From NCBI GenBank assembly GCA_025210475.1, contig JAOARW010000094.1:1-64000 (forward strand): a stretch of DNA of 64,000 nt, read 5' to 3'. Both the position numbers and the translations under genes were made by a program. This document shows, one piece after another, positions 44,004 to 54,208 of the stretch (position 1 is its first letter; each line of letters opens with the position of its first letter). The notes below the pieces were generated by a model, which saw only the letters and a list, made by a program, of their open reading frames with translations, was not told where the DNA came from and ran no database searches. The DNA is from Carboxylicivirga sp. Its GTDB lineage: Bacteria > Bacteroidota > Bacteroidia > Bacteroidales > Marinilabiliaceae.

Positions 44004-45392
44004 TTAAATATCACTGATAAACGACCTGAATTTATTCTCTAAAACCGGCACCTCTTTGTCGATATCTCCGGCCCCCAGAGTAAGCACCACCTCGTTTTCC
44101 TCAGTTATCAATTCTTCAAACAAGTCCGCTTTCGTCACCACTTTTACATCCACTAATTTCATTGCCGATGCAATTATTTGTGACGAAACACCTTCAATAG
44201 GCAATTCCCTGGCCGGATATATATCCAACAACAAAACCCGATCAAACTGATCCAAAGAAGCTGCAAATCCCTCTGCAAAATCGCGCGTCCGCGTATACAA
44301 ATGAGGCTGAAATACAACGGTCACTTTTTTGTCGGGATAAATGGCCTTAACCGATTTAAATGTGGCATTAATCTCTTCAGGATGATGAGCATAATCATCA
44401 ATCAAAACCAATTTATCGGATTTAATGCGGTACTGAAAGCGTCGCCTGATCCCTTCAAATTGCGGTAAAGCATTCCTAATCTCATCTTCTTCAACACCCC
44501 CCAGCATCGCCAAAGCAATAGCTCCTACTGCATTTTCAACATTAACCAATCCCGGAATACCCATTTTTAAACCTTTAATGACTCCAAAGGGCGTGTGCAT
44601 ATCAAAACGATGAATGCCATCTTCCAACTTCAGATTAAAGACACTAAAGTCAGCTCTTTCATCAATTGAGTAGGAGAACAATTCAATATCCTCATTGGCT
44701 TCATCAACTGGTAATCCATGCTTATGCACCAGTACTCCACCCGGCTCTATCTTTGAAACAAACTCATTAAAAGCAACATTAATACTCTCTTCATCGCCAT
44801 ATATATCCAAATGATCGGCATCCATCGCCGACAACAAGGCAAAGTGCGGTGATAAATGCAGAAAAGAACGATCAAATTCATCGGCCTCCAACACCACATA
44901 AGACGAATCTGAATCGTGTAAAAAATTCGTCTGATAATTATTGACGATACCTCCCAAAAAGGCATTACAACCAACATTGGACTGCTTATACAAATGAGCG
45001 GTTAATGATGAAATGGTCGTTTTGCCATGGGTTCCGGCCACACAAACACTGTTCATACCAGAGGATATCAAACCCAATACAGCTGCTCTTTTACGAACAT
45101 CAAAACCATGCTCATTAAAAAACCTTAACTCAGAATGTGATTCAGGTATTGCAGGCGTGTAAACCACCAGTGTTGTTTTCACATCTTTATATACCTCTCC
45201 GATTTTCTCTACATCATCCTCATAATGAATAGCAACTCCCTCAGCCTCCAATTCCTTCGTCAGCACTGTTGAAACACGATCGTAGCCCGCTACCGAATAC
45301 CCTTCGTAGCAAAAGAACCGCGCCAGTGCACTCATTCCTATTCCGCCAACCCCGACGAAATACACACTCTTTATATCTTTAAACTTTAACAT
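44004..45392 (-). CDS. murC: UDP-N-acetylmuramate--L-alanine ligase
   Basis: A 462-residue Mur ligase adding L-Ala to UDP-MurNAc with ATP hydrolysis. The N-terminal Rossmann motif is VGVGGIGMSALA (13-24), the ATP loop GTHGKTT is at 120-126, EADEFDRSFL the central domain motif, and IDDYAHHPEEI the C-terminal ligase domain motif. Normal length. One base separates it from murG. Confidence 0.97.
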   Translation of the reverse strand: MLKFKDIKSVYFVGVGGIGMSALARFFCYEGYSVAGYDRVSTVLTKELEAEGVAIHYEDDVEKIGEVYKDVKTTLVVYTPAIPESHSELRFFNEHGFDVRKRAAVLGLISSGMNSVCVAGTHGKTTISSLTAHLYKQSNVGCNAFLGGIVNNYQTNFLHDSDSSYVVLEADEFDRSFLHLSPHFALLSAMDADHLDIYGDEESINVAFNEFVSKIEPGGVLVHKHGLPVDEANEDIELFSYSIDERADFSVFNLKLEDGIHRFDMHTPFGVIKGLKMGIPGLVNVENAVGAIALAMLGGVEEDEIRNALPQFEGIRRRFQYRIKSDKLVLIDDYAHHPEEINATFKSVKAIYPDKKVTVVFQPHLYTRTRDFAEGFAASLDQFDRVLLLDIYPARELPIEGVSSQIIASAMKLVDVKVVTKADLFEELITEENEVVLTLGAGDIDKEVPVLENKFRSFISDI

Positions 45393-45393
45393 T

Positions 45394-46491
45394 CTACTTT
45401 TTCTTTGCCAACTTAATTACCTCTTCTGCAATTTCCCTGGCCGCTTCCGGCTTGGCAAACTGTTTTATATTATCAGCAAACAGCTTTAAACGCTCATCAT
45501 CCTTCAGCAAGGCAACCGCCTCCTCAATCAGTTGATTAACATTTGTATCCTTAACTAAATGCGCTGCATCTTTTTCCACCAAAGCCATGGCATTTTTCGT
45601 TTGGTGATCTTCAGACACATTCGGTGATGGCACAAAAACACTCGGTTTACCCAAAATGGCCAACTCAGATATGGAGCTGGCTCCAGCACGCGAAACCACC
45701 ACATCAGCCACAGCAAAAGCCATATCCATACGACTTATAAAATCCGTCACCAACACCCTCGACATCATTTCTTCGGGCATGCGGGCCTTCATCTCTTCCA
45801 CATAGAACTTTCCGGTTTGCCAAATCATCTGAACATCATCCGGCAATGATTTTATTGTTTCGATAATACCATTATTCACCGAGCGCGCCCCCAAACTACC
45901 ACCAATCACCAAGATTGTTTTCTTGGCCGGATCAAAATTCCAGAATTTTAATGCCTCGGCTTTTGAGATATCATTCAGCAAATCATTTCGTACAGGATTC
46001 CCGGTTATCAGCAACTTACCCTGCGGAAAGAAACGCTCCATTCGTTCGTAAGCCACACAGATTTTCGCTGCTTTCTTAGCCAGTATGCGATTGGTAACAC
46101 CCGGAAAAGAGTTTTGCTCCTGCAATAAGCTGGGTACACCCGATTGTGACGCGATTCTCAAAACCGGTCCACTCGCATAGCCACCAACACCTACTGCCAC
46201 ATCGGGTTTAAACTTCCGAATGACCCCTCGGGCTTTTAACAAACTATTGATCAGCTTAAACGGAAAAGCCAGATTGCGCAATGTGAGTTTGCGATGAAAA
46301 CCAGCAACAGGCAAACCAACAATCTCATAACCGGCAGCAGGCACCTTCTCCATCTCCATTTTACCTTTGGCACCAACAAATAATATCTCGGCATCAGGCT
46401 CTAATTCTTTAACCTTATTGGCGATTGAGATGGCCGGAAAAATATGCCCTCCGGTTCCTCCTCCACTTACTATAACTTTTATCGGACTCAT
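45394..46491 (-). CDS. murG: MurG N-acetylglucosaminyltransferase
   Basis: A 365-residue GT28 enzyme making lipid II from lipid I at the inner face of the membrane. The first glycine loop is GGGTGGHIFPA (10-20), with GVGGYASGPVL as the second, and VIGGSLGARSVN and VSRAGASSISEL the UDP-GlcNAc site. Normal length. Three bases after ftsW. Confidence 0.97.
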   Translation of the reverse strand: MSPIKVIVSGGGTGGHIFPAISIANKVKELEPDAEILFVGAKGKMEMEKVPAAGYEIVGLPVAGFHRKLTLRNLAFPFKLINSLLKARGVIRKFKPDVAVGVGGYASGPVLRIASQSGVPSLLQEQNSFPGVTNRILAKKAAKICVAYERMERFFPQGKLLITGNPVRNDLLNDISKAEALKFWNFDPAKKTILVIGGSLGARSVNNGIIETIKSLPDDVQMIWQTGKFYVEEMKARMPEEMMSRVLVTDFISRMDMAFAVADVVVSRAGASSISELAILGKPSVFVPSPNVSEDHQTKNAMALVEKDAAHLVKDTNVNQLIEEAVALLKDDERLKLFADNIKQFAKPEAAREIAEEVIKLAKKK

Positions 46492-46494
46492 ATT

Positions 46495-47667
46495 TTATTC
46501 ACTTTCTGCCTCAACAGCAAGATCTTTTTCTTCAATATTATTACGACTCACACTCAATATGGCTCCAAATGCCAAACAGGTAAATAGTGTGGATGTTCCT
46601 CCCATACTCACCAACGGCAAAGGCTGACCAGTAACCGGCATTACGCCAACCGCCACCCCCATATTAATAAAGGCCTGCACCACTAACAAGGTAGCCAATC
46701 CTATCACCAGAAAGGCCGGAAAGGTTCGACTACTGGCACGTATGATCACACCAGCCCGAAACAACAAGATCAGGTAAGCCAACATCACAAAAAAACCACC
46801 TATAAATCCCCACTCCTCAACAATAATGGCGTACACAAAATCACTATAGGGGTGAGGCAAAAAGTAACGCTGGTGACTGTTTCCAGGCCCTTTCCCACGG
46901 ATACCCCCTGTGGCAATGGCCATTTGCGAACGCTGCGACTGGTAATCAACCGTAGCTTCCTTTGAATCGTCGTCATTACTAATAAATCGTTCTATCCTTG
47001 CCTTTACCGTACTAGCCCTATGCCAAAAAGGTAAATAATCAGATAACCACAGTAAAAAAAGAGCAACTAATATAACTGTACCAACCGTCCCAAGAAGATA
47101 TTTTAATGATACTCTTCCTATAAACATAACAACCAAACTGGTAGCACCGATTAAGGCCGCTGTTGAAAAGTCATCCTTAAAAATTAGTCCACAAACAATA
47201 GCTACATGAAGCATGATCGGCTTAAAAGCCTCATCAGCCGTTCGGTCATTAGCCTGATATTGTGCCAGCACTTTGGCGATATACATCATCAAGGCAAGTT
47301 TTGCAATCTCCGAGGGCTGAAAGGAAATACCCACCACAGGCACCGTCAACCACCTGCTGGCATTATTGAGGTTAACTCCCGAAACCGCCGTAATGGCCAG
47401 TAACAGAATTGAGAAATATAGAAAAACGGTCGCAAAACGTGCAAACCACTTATAATTAATCTGGTGAACTGCGATAATAATACCAATGCCCAATATCAGA
47501 AACTTGGCATGGCGAAACAAATAATACACCACATTGCCATCCTGATGCTTATAGGCCAAATTACCGGTAGCACTATACACCACCAGGCTCGAAAATACAG
47601 CCAAAGCCAGTATTACGTACCAGATAATTCGATCACCCTTAATATATTTTCGCAATACCTCGTTCAT
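46495..47667 (-). CDS. ftsW: Peptidoglycan glycosyltransferase FtsW
   Basis: A 390-residue SEDS-family membrane protein with about ten helices that polymerises lipid II at the septum with FtsI. Signatures include the RWLTVPVVGISFQPSE segment and the C-terminal GVMPVTGQPLPLVSMGGTS motif with the SEDS consensus. Between murG and murD, as in other dcw clusters; the ftsI partner is encoded 4 kb upstream in the same unit. Confidence 0.96.
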   Translation of the reverse strand: MNEVLRKYIKGDRIIWYVILALAVFSSLVVYSATGNLAYKHQDGNVVYYLFRHAKFLILGIGIIIAVHQINYKWFARFATVFLYFSILLLAITAVSGVNLNNASRWLTVPVVGISFQPSEIAKLALMMYIAKVLAQYQANDRTADEAFKPIMLHVAIVCGLIFKDDFSTAALIGATSLVVMFIGRVSLKYLLGTVGTVILVALFLLWLSDYLPFWHRASTVKARIERFISNDDDSKEATVDYQSQRSQMAIATGGIRGKGPGNSHQRYFLPHPYSDFVYAIIVEEWGFIGGFFVMLAYLILLFRAGVIIRASSRTFPAFLVIGLATLLVVQAFINMGVAVGVMPVTGQPLPLVSMGGTSTLFTCLAFGAILSVSRNNIEEKDLAVEAESE

Positions 47668-47676
47668 ACAAGTTTT

Positions 47677-49017
47677 TTATAAATTCCTCACACTCTCTTT
47701 AAACAAGTCGCCTCGTTGAATGTAATTATCAAACAAATCGAAACTTGCGCAGGCCGGAGAAAGCAGTACCACTTCATTTTTCTTGCCTAAGCGATAAGCC
47801 ATTTCAACCGCCTCATCCATGGATTGCGTCTCTTCCAGAGTCGCTACTTTTCCCTGAAAAGCACGTACCAGCTTTTCATTATCCGTTCCAAGGCAAATAA
47901 TGGCCTTTACTTTTTCCTCAACCAATGGCATCAATTCGCTGTAATCGTTCCCCTTATCAACTCCACCTACTATCCACACTACAGGCTTACTCATACACTC
48001 CAGGGCATACCAGGTTGAATTAACATTCGTAGCTTTTGAGTCATTGATAAATTCAATACCACGAACCGAAACCACGCGTTCCAGACGGTGAGCCACTCCT
48101 TTAAAGCTGCTCAAACTTTCGCGGATAAACTTTTTACGGATATTCAACACCTTAGCCACTATACCGGCTGCCATGGAGTTATACAGGTTATGCCGGCCCT
48201 GTAACGATAATTCCTGTAAGAATAAGCTCATTGATTCATCGTTATAATTAATGATTAACTCATCACTGGTTGAGTAAGCTCCTTGTTTAAGGATATCATT
48301 TTGCGTAAAGGGAAGCAAACGGGAATAAAATATCCTCTTTTGAAGCTCATTGGCAATCACCTCATCGTCCTGACAATAAACGAAAACATCGTTTTCGGTT
48401 TGATTTTGTGCAATCCGAAATTTACTGTCGATGTAATTTTCCATTTTATAATCATAACGATCAAGGTGGTCAGGCGTAATGTTCAGCAGTACCGCCACAT
48501 CAGCCTTAAACTGATACATGCCATCCAACTGAAAACTACTCAGCTCAATCACAAACCATTCAGGATTTCTCCCCTCTGCAATCTGCCGCGCCAGGCTGGT
48601 ACCAATATTACCTGCCATCTCCACATCAACACCCGAATGCTTTAACAAATGATATATCAACATGGTCGAGGTAGTTTTCCCATTACTACCGGTAATACAA
48701 ACCGTTTTGGCTTGCGTGTAACGACCTGCAAATTCTATTTCCGAAATAACTGGTATGTTACGCCCATGAAGCTGCTGAATCATGGGAATGGAATCAGGAA
48801 TACCCGGACTTTTCACCACCTCGCTGGCACTGAAAACTTCCTCAAGCGTATGCATGCCCTGCTCCCACTTTATTCCGGCACCGTTTAACTCATTCTGAAA
48901 ACGATCCGCAATAACACCACTGTCGGAAACAAACACATCCCATCCCTGCTGCATCGCCAACAAGGCTGCACCTACACCACTCTCGCCTGCTCCTAAAACA
49001 ACCAGTTTCTTGCTCAT
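47677..49017 (-). CDS. murD: UDP-N-acetylmuramoylalanine--D-glutamate ligase
   Basis: A 446-residue Mur ligase adding D-Glu. The N-terminal dinucleotide-like motif is VLGAGESGVGAA, the ATP loop GSNGKTT is at 110-116, LNITPDHLDRY follows, and NDSKATNVNST is the third-domain motif carrying the usual Lys/Asn residues. Normal length, 3 bp after mraY. Confidence 0.97.
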   Translation of the reverse strand: MSKKLVVLGAGESGVGAALLAMQQGWDVFVSDSGVIADRFQNELNGAGIKWEQGMHTLEEVFSASEVVKSPGIPDSIPMIQQLHGRNIPVISEIEFAGRYTQAKTVCITGSNGKTTSTMLIYHLLKHSGVDVEMAGNIGTSLARQIAEGRNPEWFVIELSSFQLDGMYQFKADVAVLLNITPDHLDRYDYKMENYIDSKFRIAQNQTENDVFVYCQDDEVIANELQKRIFYSRLLPFTQNDILKQGAYSTSDELIINYNDESMSLFLQELSLQGRHNLYNSMAAGIVAKVLNIRKKFIRESLSSFKGVAHRLERVVSVRGIEFINDSKATNVNSTWYALECMSKPVVWIVGGVDKGNDYSELMPLVEEKVKAIICLGTDNEKLVRAFQGKVATLEETQSMDEAVEMAYRLGKKNEVVLLSPACASFDLFDNYIQRGDLFKESVRNL

Positions 49018-49020
49018 TCT

Positions 49021-50253
49021 TTATCGTACTTTAAGGGTTACGATGGTTAACACCGCCAGAATAATTCCGATTATCCAGAAGCGGGTTACTATTTTTGATT
49101 CTGTATAGCCTATTTTTTGATAATGGTGATGCAAAGGGGCCATCTTAAACACCCGTCGTCCTTCACCGTATTTCTTTTTCGTGTATTTAAACCAGGACAC
49201 CTGTATCATTACAGACAGGTTTTCAACCAGAAAGATTCCACACAGGATTGGAATTAAAAGCTCAATGCGCAACAAGATGGCAAACACAGCTATAATACCC
49301 CCCAGGGTTAAACTACCGGTATCGCCCATGAACACCTGAGCCGGGAATGAATTATACCACAGAAATCCAACTGTTGCTCCGATAAAGGCAGCCATAAACA
49401 CCACCAGTTCCTCAGAATGAGGTATGTACATTATATTCAAATAGTCAGCATAAATAACATTACTGGAGAGGTAGGCAAATATGCCCAAAGTTACTCCTAT
49501 AATTGCAGATGTCCCTGTGGCCAGTCCGTCCAATCCGTCTGTTATGTTAGCACCATTGGAAACAGCTGTAATAATAAAAATCACCGCTACGACAAAGATT
49601 AACCAGCCCCATTTTTTAGCCTGATCACCCAGAAACCATAGAACGGACGAATAATCGAAACGGTGGTTTTTCAGGAAAGGCACATTGGTCACCGTAGATT
49701 TGACTTCACGCGTTGCTTCACGCTCCACCTGAGTACCATCTTCCAACTGTACAGTTACCGTTTCACCCGGCACTTTTTCTCGCACCACCACTTCACCACT
49801 TGCAAAAAGTGTAATGGCTACAATCAGCCCGAGTCCCACCTGACCGGCAATTTTAAATCGCCCGGCCAAACCTTCTTTATCTTTTTTAAATACTTTAATA
49901 TAATCGTCAATAAACCCGATGGCGCCCAACCAAACCGTCGATACCAGCATCAAAATAATGTAGATATTATCCAATCGGGTAAATAACAAAACAGGTATCA
50001 GAATAGACGCGATAATAATAACACCTCCCATAGTTGGTGTACCCTTTTTCGCATACTGACCTTCAAGACCAAGATCACGGACCACTTCACCAATCTGCTG
50101 TCGCTGCAGCATTCGGATAGCCATCTTTCCGATGAATGTAGCCGTTAAAAGTGCAAAAATAACTGAGAGACCAGCCCTGAAAGTAATATACTGAAACACG
50201 CCTGCTCCCGGCAAGTTCATTTTTTCAAGATATTCAAATAGGTAGTATAGCAT
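49021..50253 (-). CDS. mraY: Phospho-MurNAc-pentapeptide transferase MraY
   Basis: A 410-residue, ten-helix enzyme transferring phospho-MurNAc-pentapeptide to undecaprenyl phosphate (lipid I). GTPTMGGVIIIA, GFIDDYIKV with the DD pair, GLDGLA (with NITDGLDGLATG), and MAPLHHHYQKIG are diagnostic. It is about 50 residues longer than E. coli MraY because of a polar, valine/threonine-rich insert at about 155-205 between helices 4 and 5. The insert looks periplasmic. I know similar inserts from Bacteroidota but not its role. Between murE and murD in the dcw order. Confidence 0.97.
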   Translation of the reverse strand: MLYYLFEYLEKMNLPGAGVFQYITFRAGLSVIFALLTATFIGKMAIRMLQRQQIGEVVRDLGLEGQYAKKGTPTMGGVIIIASILIPVLLFTRLDNIYIILMLVSTVWLGAIGFIDDYIKVFKKDKEGLAGRFKIAGQVGLGLIVAITLFASGEVVVREKVPGETVTVQLEDGTQVEREATREVKSTVTNVPFLKNHRFDYSSVLWFLGDQAKKWGWLIFVVAVIFIITAVSNGANITDGLDGLATGTSAIIGVTLGIFAYLSSNVIYADYLNIMYIPHSEELVVFMAAFIGATVGFLWYNSFPAQVFMGDTGSLTLGGIIAVFAILLRIELLIPILCGIFLVENLSVMIQVSWFKYTKKKYGEGRRVFKMAPLHHHYQKIGYTESKIVTRFWIIGIILAVLTIVTLKVR

Positions 50254-50263
50254 GATTCAGGTT

Positions 50264-51721
50264 TTACTCTTCGTTAAATATTTCGTTTACAATTTCTCTA
50301 TCGTCAAAATGACTGCGCACTCCTTTAATTTCCTGGTAGGTTTCGTGTCCTTTACCGGCAATCAGAATAATATCTCCTGCACCGGCCACCATACAAGCCG
50401 TTCGTATAGCTTCGCGGCGGTTAACAATTGACAAAACCTTAATGCGATCCTTAAAAACAACACCTTCCATCATCTGTGAAATAATGGCTTCCGGATCTTC
50501 ACTTCGGGGATTATCAGCTGTTAAGATTACTTTTGAGCTTCCCACAACGGCCTCTTTGGCCATCTCCGGTCGTTTCATCGGATCACGATCTCCTCCGGCA
50601 CCCACCACAGTAATTAATTGCTGTTGCGGCTGACGCACCATATTAATGGTTTCCACCACATTCTTAATCGCATCGGGCGTATGAGCATAATCCACAATGG
50701 CTGTTTTCCCCGATTTTGATCGAATGGTTTCAAAACGACCATCAACGGGCTTCAACTGACTTAAAGCCACCAAAACTTCATCCTTATCAAACCCTAATTG
50801 ACAAGCGGCACCATAAACCGCCAGAAGGTTGTGTGCATTGAAGTGCCCTACAAACTGCGTCCACATCTCCTGCCCGTTCAACTCCAGCTGCATTCCTTCA
50901 AACATACTTTCGATGATTCGGCCTTTATAATCACCCATTCCACGCAACGAGTAAGTCAACTTCTCAGCTTTGGTATTTTGCAACATCACCTGTCCGTTCT
51001 TATCATCGGCATTGGTTAAGGCAAATGCTGCTTTGCCCAATCCATCAAAGAACGATTTCTTAGCCTCGATGTAGGCCTTGAATGTCTTATGATAATCCAG
51101 GTGATCGTGGGAGATATTTGTGAAAACGCCACCACCAAACTGAAGTCCAGCTACACGATTCTGCACCAAGGCATGCGAACTCACTTCCATAAAGCAATAC
51201 TCGCATCCGGCCTCAACCATGTCGGCCATTATTTTATTTAATGTAACCGCATCGGGCGTTGTATGCGTAGCATCCAACTTATATTTCCCGATATAATTAG
51301 CTACGGTTGAAAACAATCCAGCCTTATAGCCCATGTTCATCACCAAGTGATACAAAAGGGTAGCGATGGTTGTTTTACCGTTGGTTCCGGTTACACCTAC
51401 CAATTTTAAGTTTTTAGAAGGATGACCATAATATGCCGCCGCCATTTCTCCCAATGCCAGCGAGCTATCCTTCACTTTAATAACTGTCACATCTTGCGAA
51501 ATACCTGCCGGCACATCTTCGCAAACAATACATTTACATCCCACTTCAATCACTTGTTGAATAAACTGATGCCCATCAACTACCGTACCCCTCATTGCCA
51601 CAAACAAAGAACCGGCACCGGCCTGCCTTGAGTCAAAAACGATTTGCTCCACATCAAAATCACGGAAATTAATTTGTTCCGTCATTTCTATGTCCTTTAT
51701 TATATCTGCTAATCTTTGCAT
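50264..51721 (-). CDS. murE: UDP-MurNAc-tripeptide synthetase MurE (meso-DAP type)
   Basis: A 485-residue Mur ligase adding the third stem residue. The ATP loop GTNGKTT is at 112-118, HTTPDAVTLNK and SHDHLDYH are central-domain motifs, and DNPR (403-406, followed by SEDP) is the motif that recognises meso-diaminopimelate rather than lysine. So the peptidoglycan is meso-DAP type. Three bases after ftsI. No murF gene is in this cluster. Confidence 0.97.
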   Translation of the reverse strand: MQRLADIIKDIEMTEQINFRDFDVEQIVFDSRQAGAGSLFVAMRGTVVDGHQFIQQVIEVGCKCIVCEDVPAGISQDVTVIKVKDSSLALGEMAAAYYGHPSKNLKLVGVTGTNGKTTIATLLYHLVMNMGYKAGLFSTVANYIGKYKLDATHTTPDAVTLNKIMADMVEAGCEYCFMEVSSHALVQNRVAGLQFGGGVFTNISHDHLDYHKTFKAYIEAKKSFFDGLGKAAFALTNADDKNGQVMLQNTKAEKLTYSLRGMGDYKGRIIESMFEGMQLELNGQEMWTQFVGHFNAHNLLAVYGAACQLGFDKDEVLVALSQLKPVDGRFETIRSKSGKTAIVDYAHTPDAIKNVVETINMVRQPQQQLITVVGAGGDRDPMKRPEMAKEAVVGSSKVILTADNPRSEDPEAIISQMMEGVVFKDRIKVLSIVNRREAIRTACMVAGAGDIILIAGKGHETYQEIKGVRSHFDDREIVNEIFNEE

Positions 51722-51724
51722 AAT

Positions 51725-53827
51725 CTATCCCATTCTTAAATAAATCGTCGAGCCTTTCCTGAAACTCTGCCCCGCCGTCATGGATTGCTTGACCACGCGA
51801 CCAACACCATTAATCACCACTTTCATTCCCATATTTTCAAGAATTGCCACTGCATCTTTTGCTCCCATCCCCTTCACATTAGGCACAATGCCATTGGGGA
51901 AATTCTTGCCTCTTAAGCTCACGTCGTGCTCTCTGGCCGATGTTGAAATCCATTCCGATCCCACATCCTGCCCTTGCACCATCACGCCCACTTCATCCAA
52001 TACCGTTAGCAGCTCGGCCTTTTTACCTCCTTTTGAATAAGGCTGATGACTGGCCAACTGTACCTCATATTCGGTATCCACATCTGAATTATGATAACTT
52101 TGAGCATACACCCGGTCGGCAATCTCTTTGAAAACCGAACCCGCCACTACATTCGCATAATACACGTTGTTGGATGGGGCATTAATCACCACAATGCACG
52201 AATACATCGGACGATCAGCCGGAAAATATCCAACAAATGAAGCCTGGTGTTTTTTATCCTTGTAAGATGTTTTCTCGTTGGATATTTGCGCCGTACCGGT
52301 TTTCCCGGCAATCTTATAGCGCTTACTTTTTATATTCTTAGCCGTGCCCCGGTCAACCACACCCACCAGCATTTCATGAACTTTCTCAATAGTTTCCAAA
52401 GAACATATAGAAGGACGCAAAACAACAGACTGAAATTCTTCAATCACTTCGCCATGGTGCAAAACCGATTCAACAAACATGGGCTTTACCATCTTCCCAT
52501 TGTTAGCCACTGCATTGTAAAAACTCAGCACCTGTAAAGGCGTTTGCTTTGTTTCATAACCAATGGACATCCACGGTAAAGTAGTTCCCCACCAGCTATT
52601 ATCTCCCGGATACTTAATCATGGGGGCTCCCTCACCTTTGATTTCTATACCCAAAGATTTATTTAAGCCCATTTCGTATATACGATCCACAAATTTTCGT
52701 GGGTTATCCCTGTAATTATCAAATATAATCTTGGATACTCCCACATTTGATGACTTCTCAAAAACTTCTTTAACCGAAAGTTTACCAAAGCCACCATAAT
52801 GACTGTCCGTCATCTTACGATCGTAGAAATAGCAGTGACCTTTCCCGGTTTCAATGCTATCTTCCAATGCCACCACTCCATCTTCCAATGCCACAATCAT
52901 CGAAGCCAGCTTAAACGTCGACCCCGGCTCGGTGGCTTCGCCAATGGCATAGTTATATTTCTCGATGTATTTACCCGTTGTGGTTCGTCCCAAATTGGCA
53001 ATGGCACGAACTTTCCCGGTATTCACCTCCATCAGCACAGCACAACCATGATCCGCCTTGTGCTCTTGCAACTGCTGCAACAATGCACTTTCGGCCACAT
53101 CCTGCAAACCAATATCAATGGTTGTAACAATATCGTGCCCATCTACCGGTTCTACCTGCTCTTCGGTTACCCAGTTACCACTCACGCGGGTACGGGTACT
53201 CACTCCGGCCACTCCCTTCAGGTAATTATTATAGGCCATCTCCAGTCCAAACCGGCCACCCAGATCTTTCTCGGCATACAAGCTACCAACTGTACGCGCA
53301 GCCAGCTCACCAAAGGGCAACCGGCGATTCTCGTACTTCACAATGATAAAGCCACCTTTATTGGGTCCCAATCGGAAAATTGGAAATTCCTTCACCTTCT
53401 TTAGTTCAGTAAAAGAAATTCGGCGGTGATGAATGCGATAATAGCGCTTTCCCTTCGAACGGGCATCCGTTAATGCTTTCTTAAACGATGCCTTTGACCG
53501 ATCGCCATAAAAGCGCGACAAAAGGTAGCACAGACTATCTATATTATCATTAAAAATCTCCTTTGTCAGGCCATTGGCTGCCATATCCATGTGAATGCGA
53601 TAGGTTGGCACCGAACAAGCCAGCTTTCGATGATCTGAAGCCAGAATATCTCCCCGGTTGGCATCAATTACAATGTCTTTATTTTTTTGCTCTTCAACAA
53701 CCTCTTCCCACTTATCCCCCTCAACTACCTGCAGATACAAAGCCTTACCCAGGATAATTACAGCCAAAACTGAAATACCTATGTACAAAAGGCCAAATCG
53801 TAATATGATGCTCTTTTTTATCTGCAT
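51725..53827 (-). CDS. ftsI: Penicillin-binding protein 3 / FtsI with PASTA domain
   Basis: A 700-residue class B PBP, the septal transpeptidase. One N-terminal membrane helix (about 11-30), dimerisation domain, then active-site motifs S303-x-x-K306 (STFK), S359-S-N361 and K509-T-G511. A C-terminal PASTA domain (about 642-700, FPNGIVPNVKGMGAKDAVAI) follows a linker; PASTA on FtsI is common in Bacteroidota and Gram-positives, absent in E. coli. Its ATG directly follows the ftsL stop codon. Confidence 0.97.
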   Translation of the reverse strand: MQIKKSIILRFGLLYIGISVLAVIILGKALYLQVVEGDKWEEVVEEQKNKDIVIDANRGDILASDHRKLACSVPTYRIHMDMAANGLTKEIFNDNIDSLCYLLSRFYGDRSKASFKKALTDARSKGKRYYRIHHRRISFTELKKVKEFPIFRLGPNKGGFIIVKYENRRLPFGELAARTVGSLYAEKDLGGRFGLEMAYNNYLKGVAGVSTRTRVSGNWVTEEQVEPVDGHDIVTTIDIGLQDVAESALLQQLQEHKADHGCAVLMEVNTGKVRAIANLGRTTTGKYIEKYNYAIGEATEPGSTFKLASMIVALEDGVVALEDSIETGKGHCYFYDRKMTDSHYGGFGKLSVKEVFEKSSNVGVSKIIFDNYRDNPRKFVDRIYEMGLNKSLGIEIKGEGAPMIKYPGDNSWWGTTLPWMSIGYETKQTPLQVLSFYNAVANNGKMVKPMFVESVLHHGEVIEEFQSVVLRPSICSLETIEKVHEMLVGVVDRGTAKNIKSKRYKIAGKTGTAQISNEKTSYKDKKHQASFVGYFPADRPMYSCIVVINAPSNNVYYANVVAGSVFKEIADRVYAQSYHNSDVDTEYEVQLASHQPYSKGGKKAELLTVLDEVGVMVQGQDVGSEWISTSAREHDVSLRGKNFPNGIVPNVKGMGAKDAVAILENMGMKVVINGVGRVVKQSMTAGQSFRKGSTIYLRMG

Positions 53828-54208
53828 TTACTTCTTCACTTTTAATCGTCGTGGTGGCTCGGTTAATTCTTCGAGCCCAAGATTTTTACTTTTAACACGC
53901 TTCAGCACCTCGCTCTGCTTACTCATGTACATCAGTTCCGAAGAAGTGGTGATAGCCTCGTATCGCAAGGACTTTAATTCTTTATTTAAAACTGCAATTT
54001 CACGCATCTGCTCCTCCATACGGTAATGATTACCGATGTAGAGAAAGGCAAAAAATGCCAGGAACAACGCAAAGGGCAATTGCTTGGCAATTAACGATCG
54101 CGTAAACAACCTTCCATTAATAATGTCGCGAAGTGAAATATTTTTCAATTCATCAACATCCTCCCTGGAAAGGATAAATTCCGGTATTTTATTCATTTGC
54201 CACTTCAT
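53828..54208 (-). CDS. ftsL: FtsL-like divisome protein
   Basis: A 126-residue bitopic protein: a basic cytosolic segment of about 45 residues, a membrane helix (LPFALFLAFFAFLYIGNHY, about 44-62), and a coiled-coil (REIAVLNKELKSLRYEAITTSSELM). FtsL proteins have little sequence identity, so the call rests on this layout, the size, and the position between rsmH and ftsI. It overlaps rsmH by 4 bp and abuts ftsI with no gap. Confidence 0.85.
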   Translation of the reverse strand: MKWQMNKIPEFILSREDVDELKNISLRDIINGRLFTRSLIAKQLPFALFLAFFAFLYIGNHYRMEEQMREIAVLNKELKSLRYEAITTSSELMYMSKQSEVLKRVKSKNLGLEELTEPPRRLKVKK

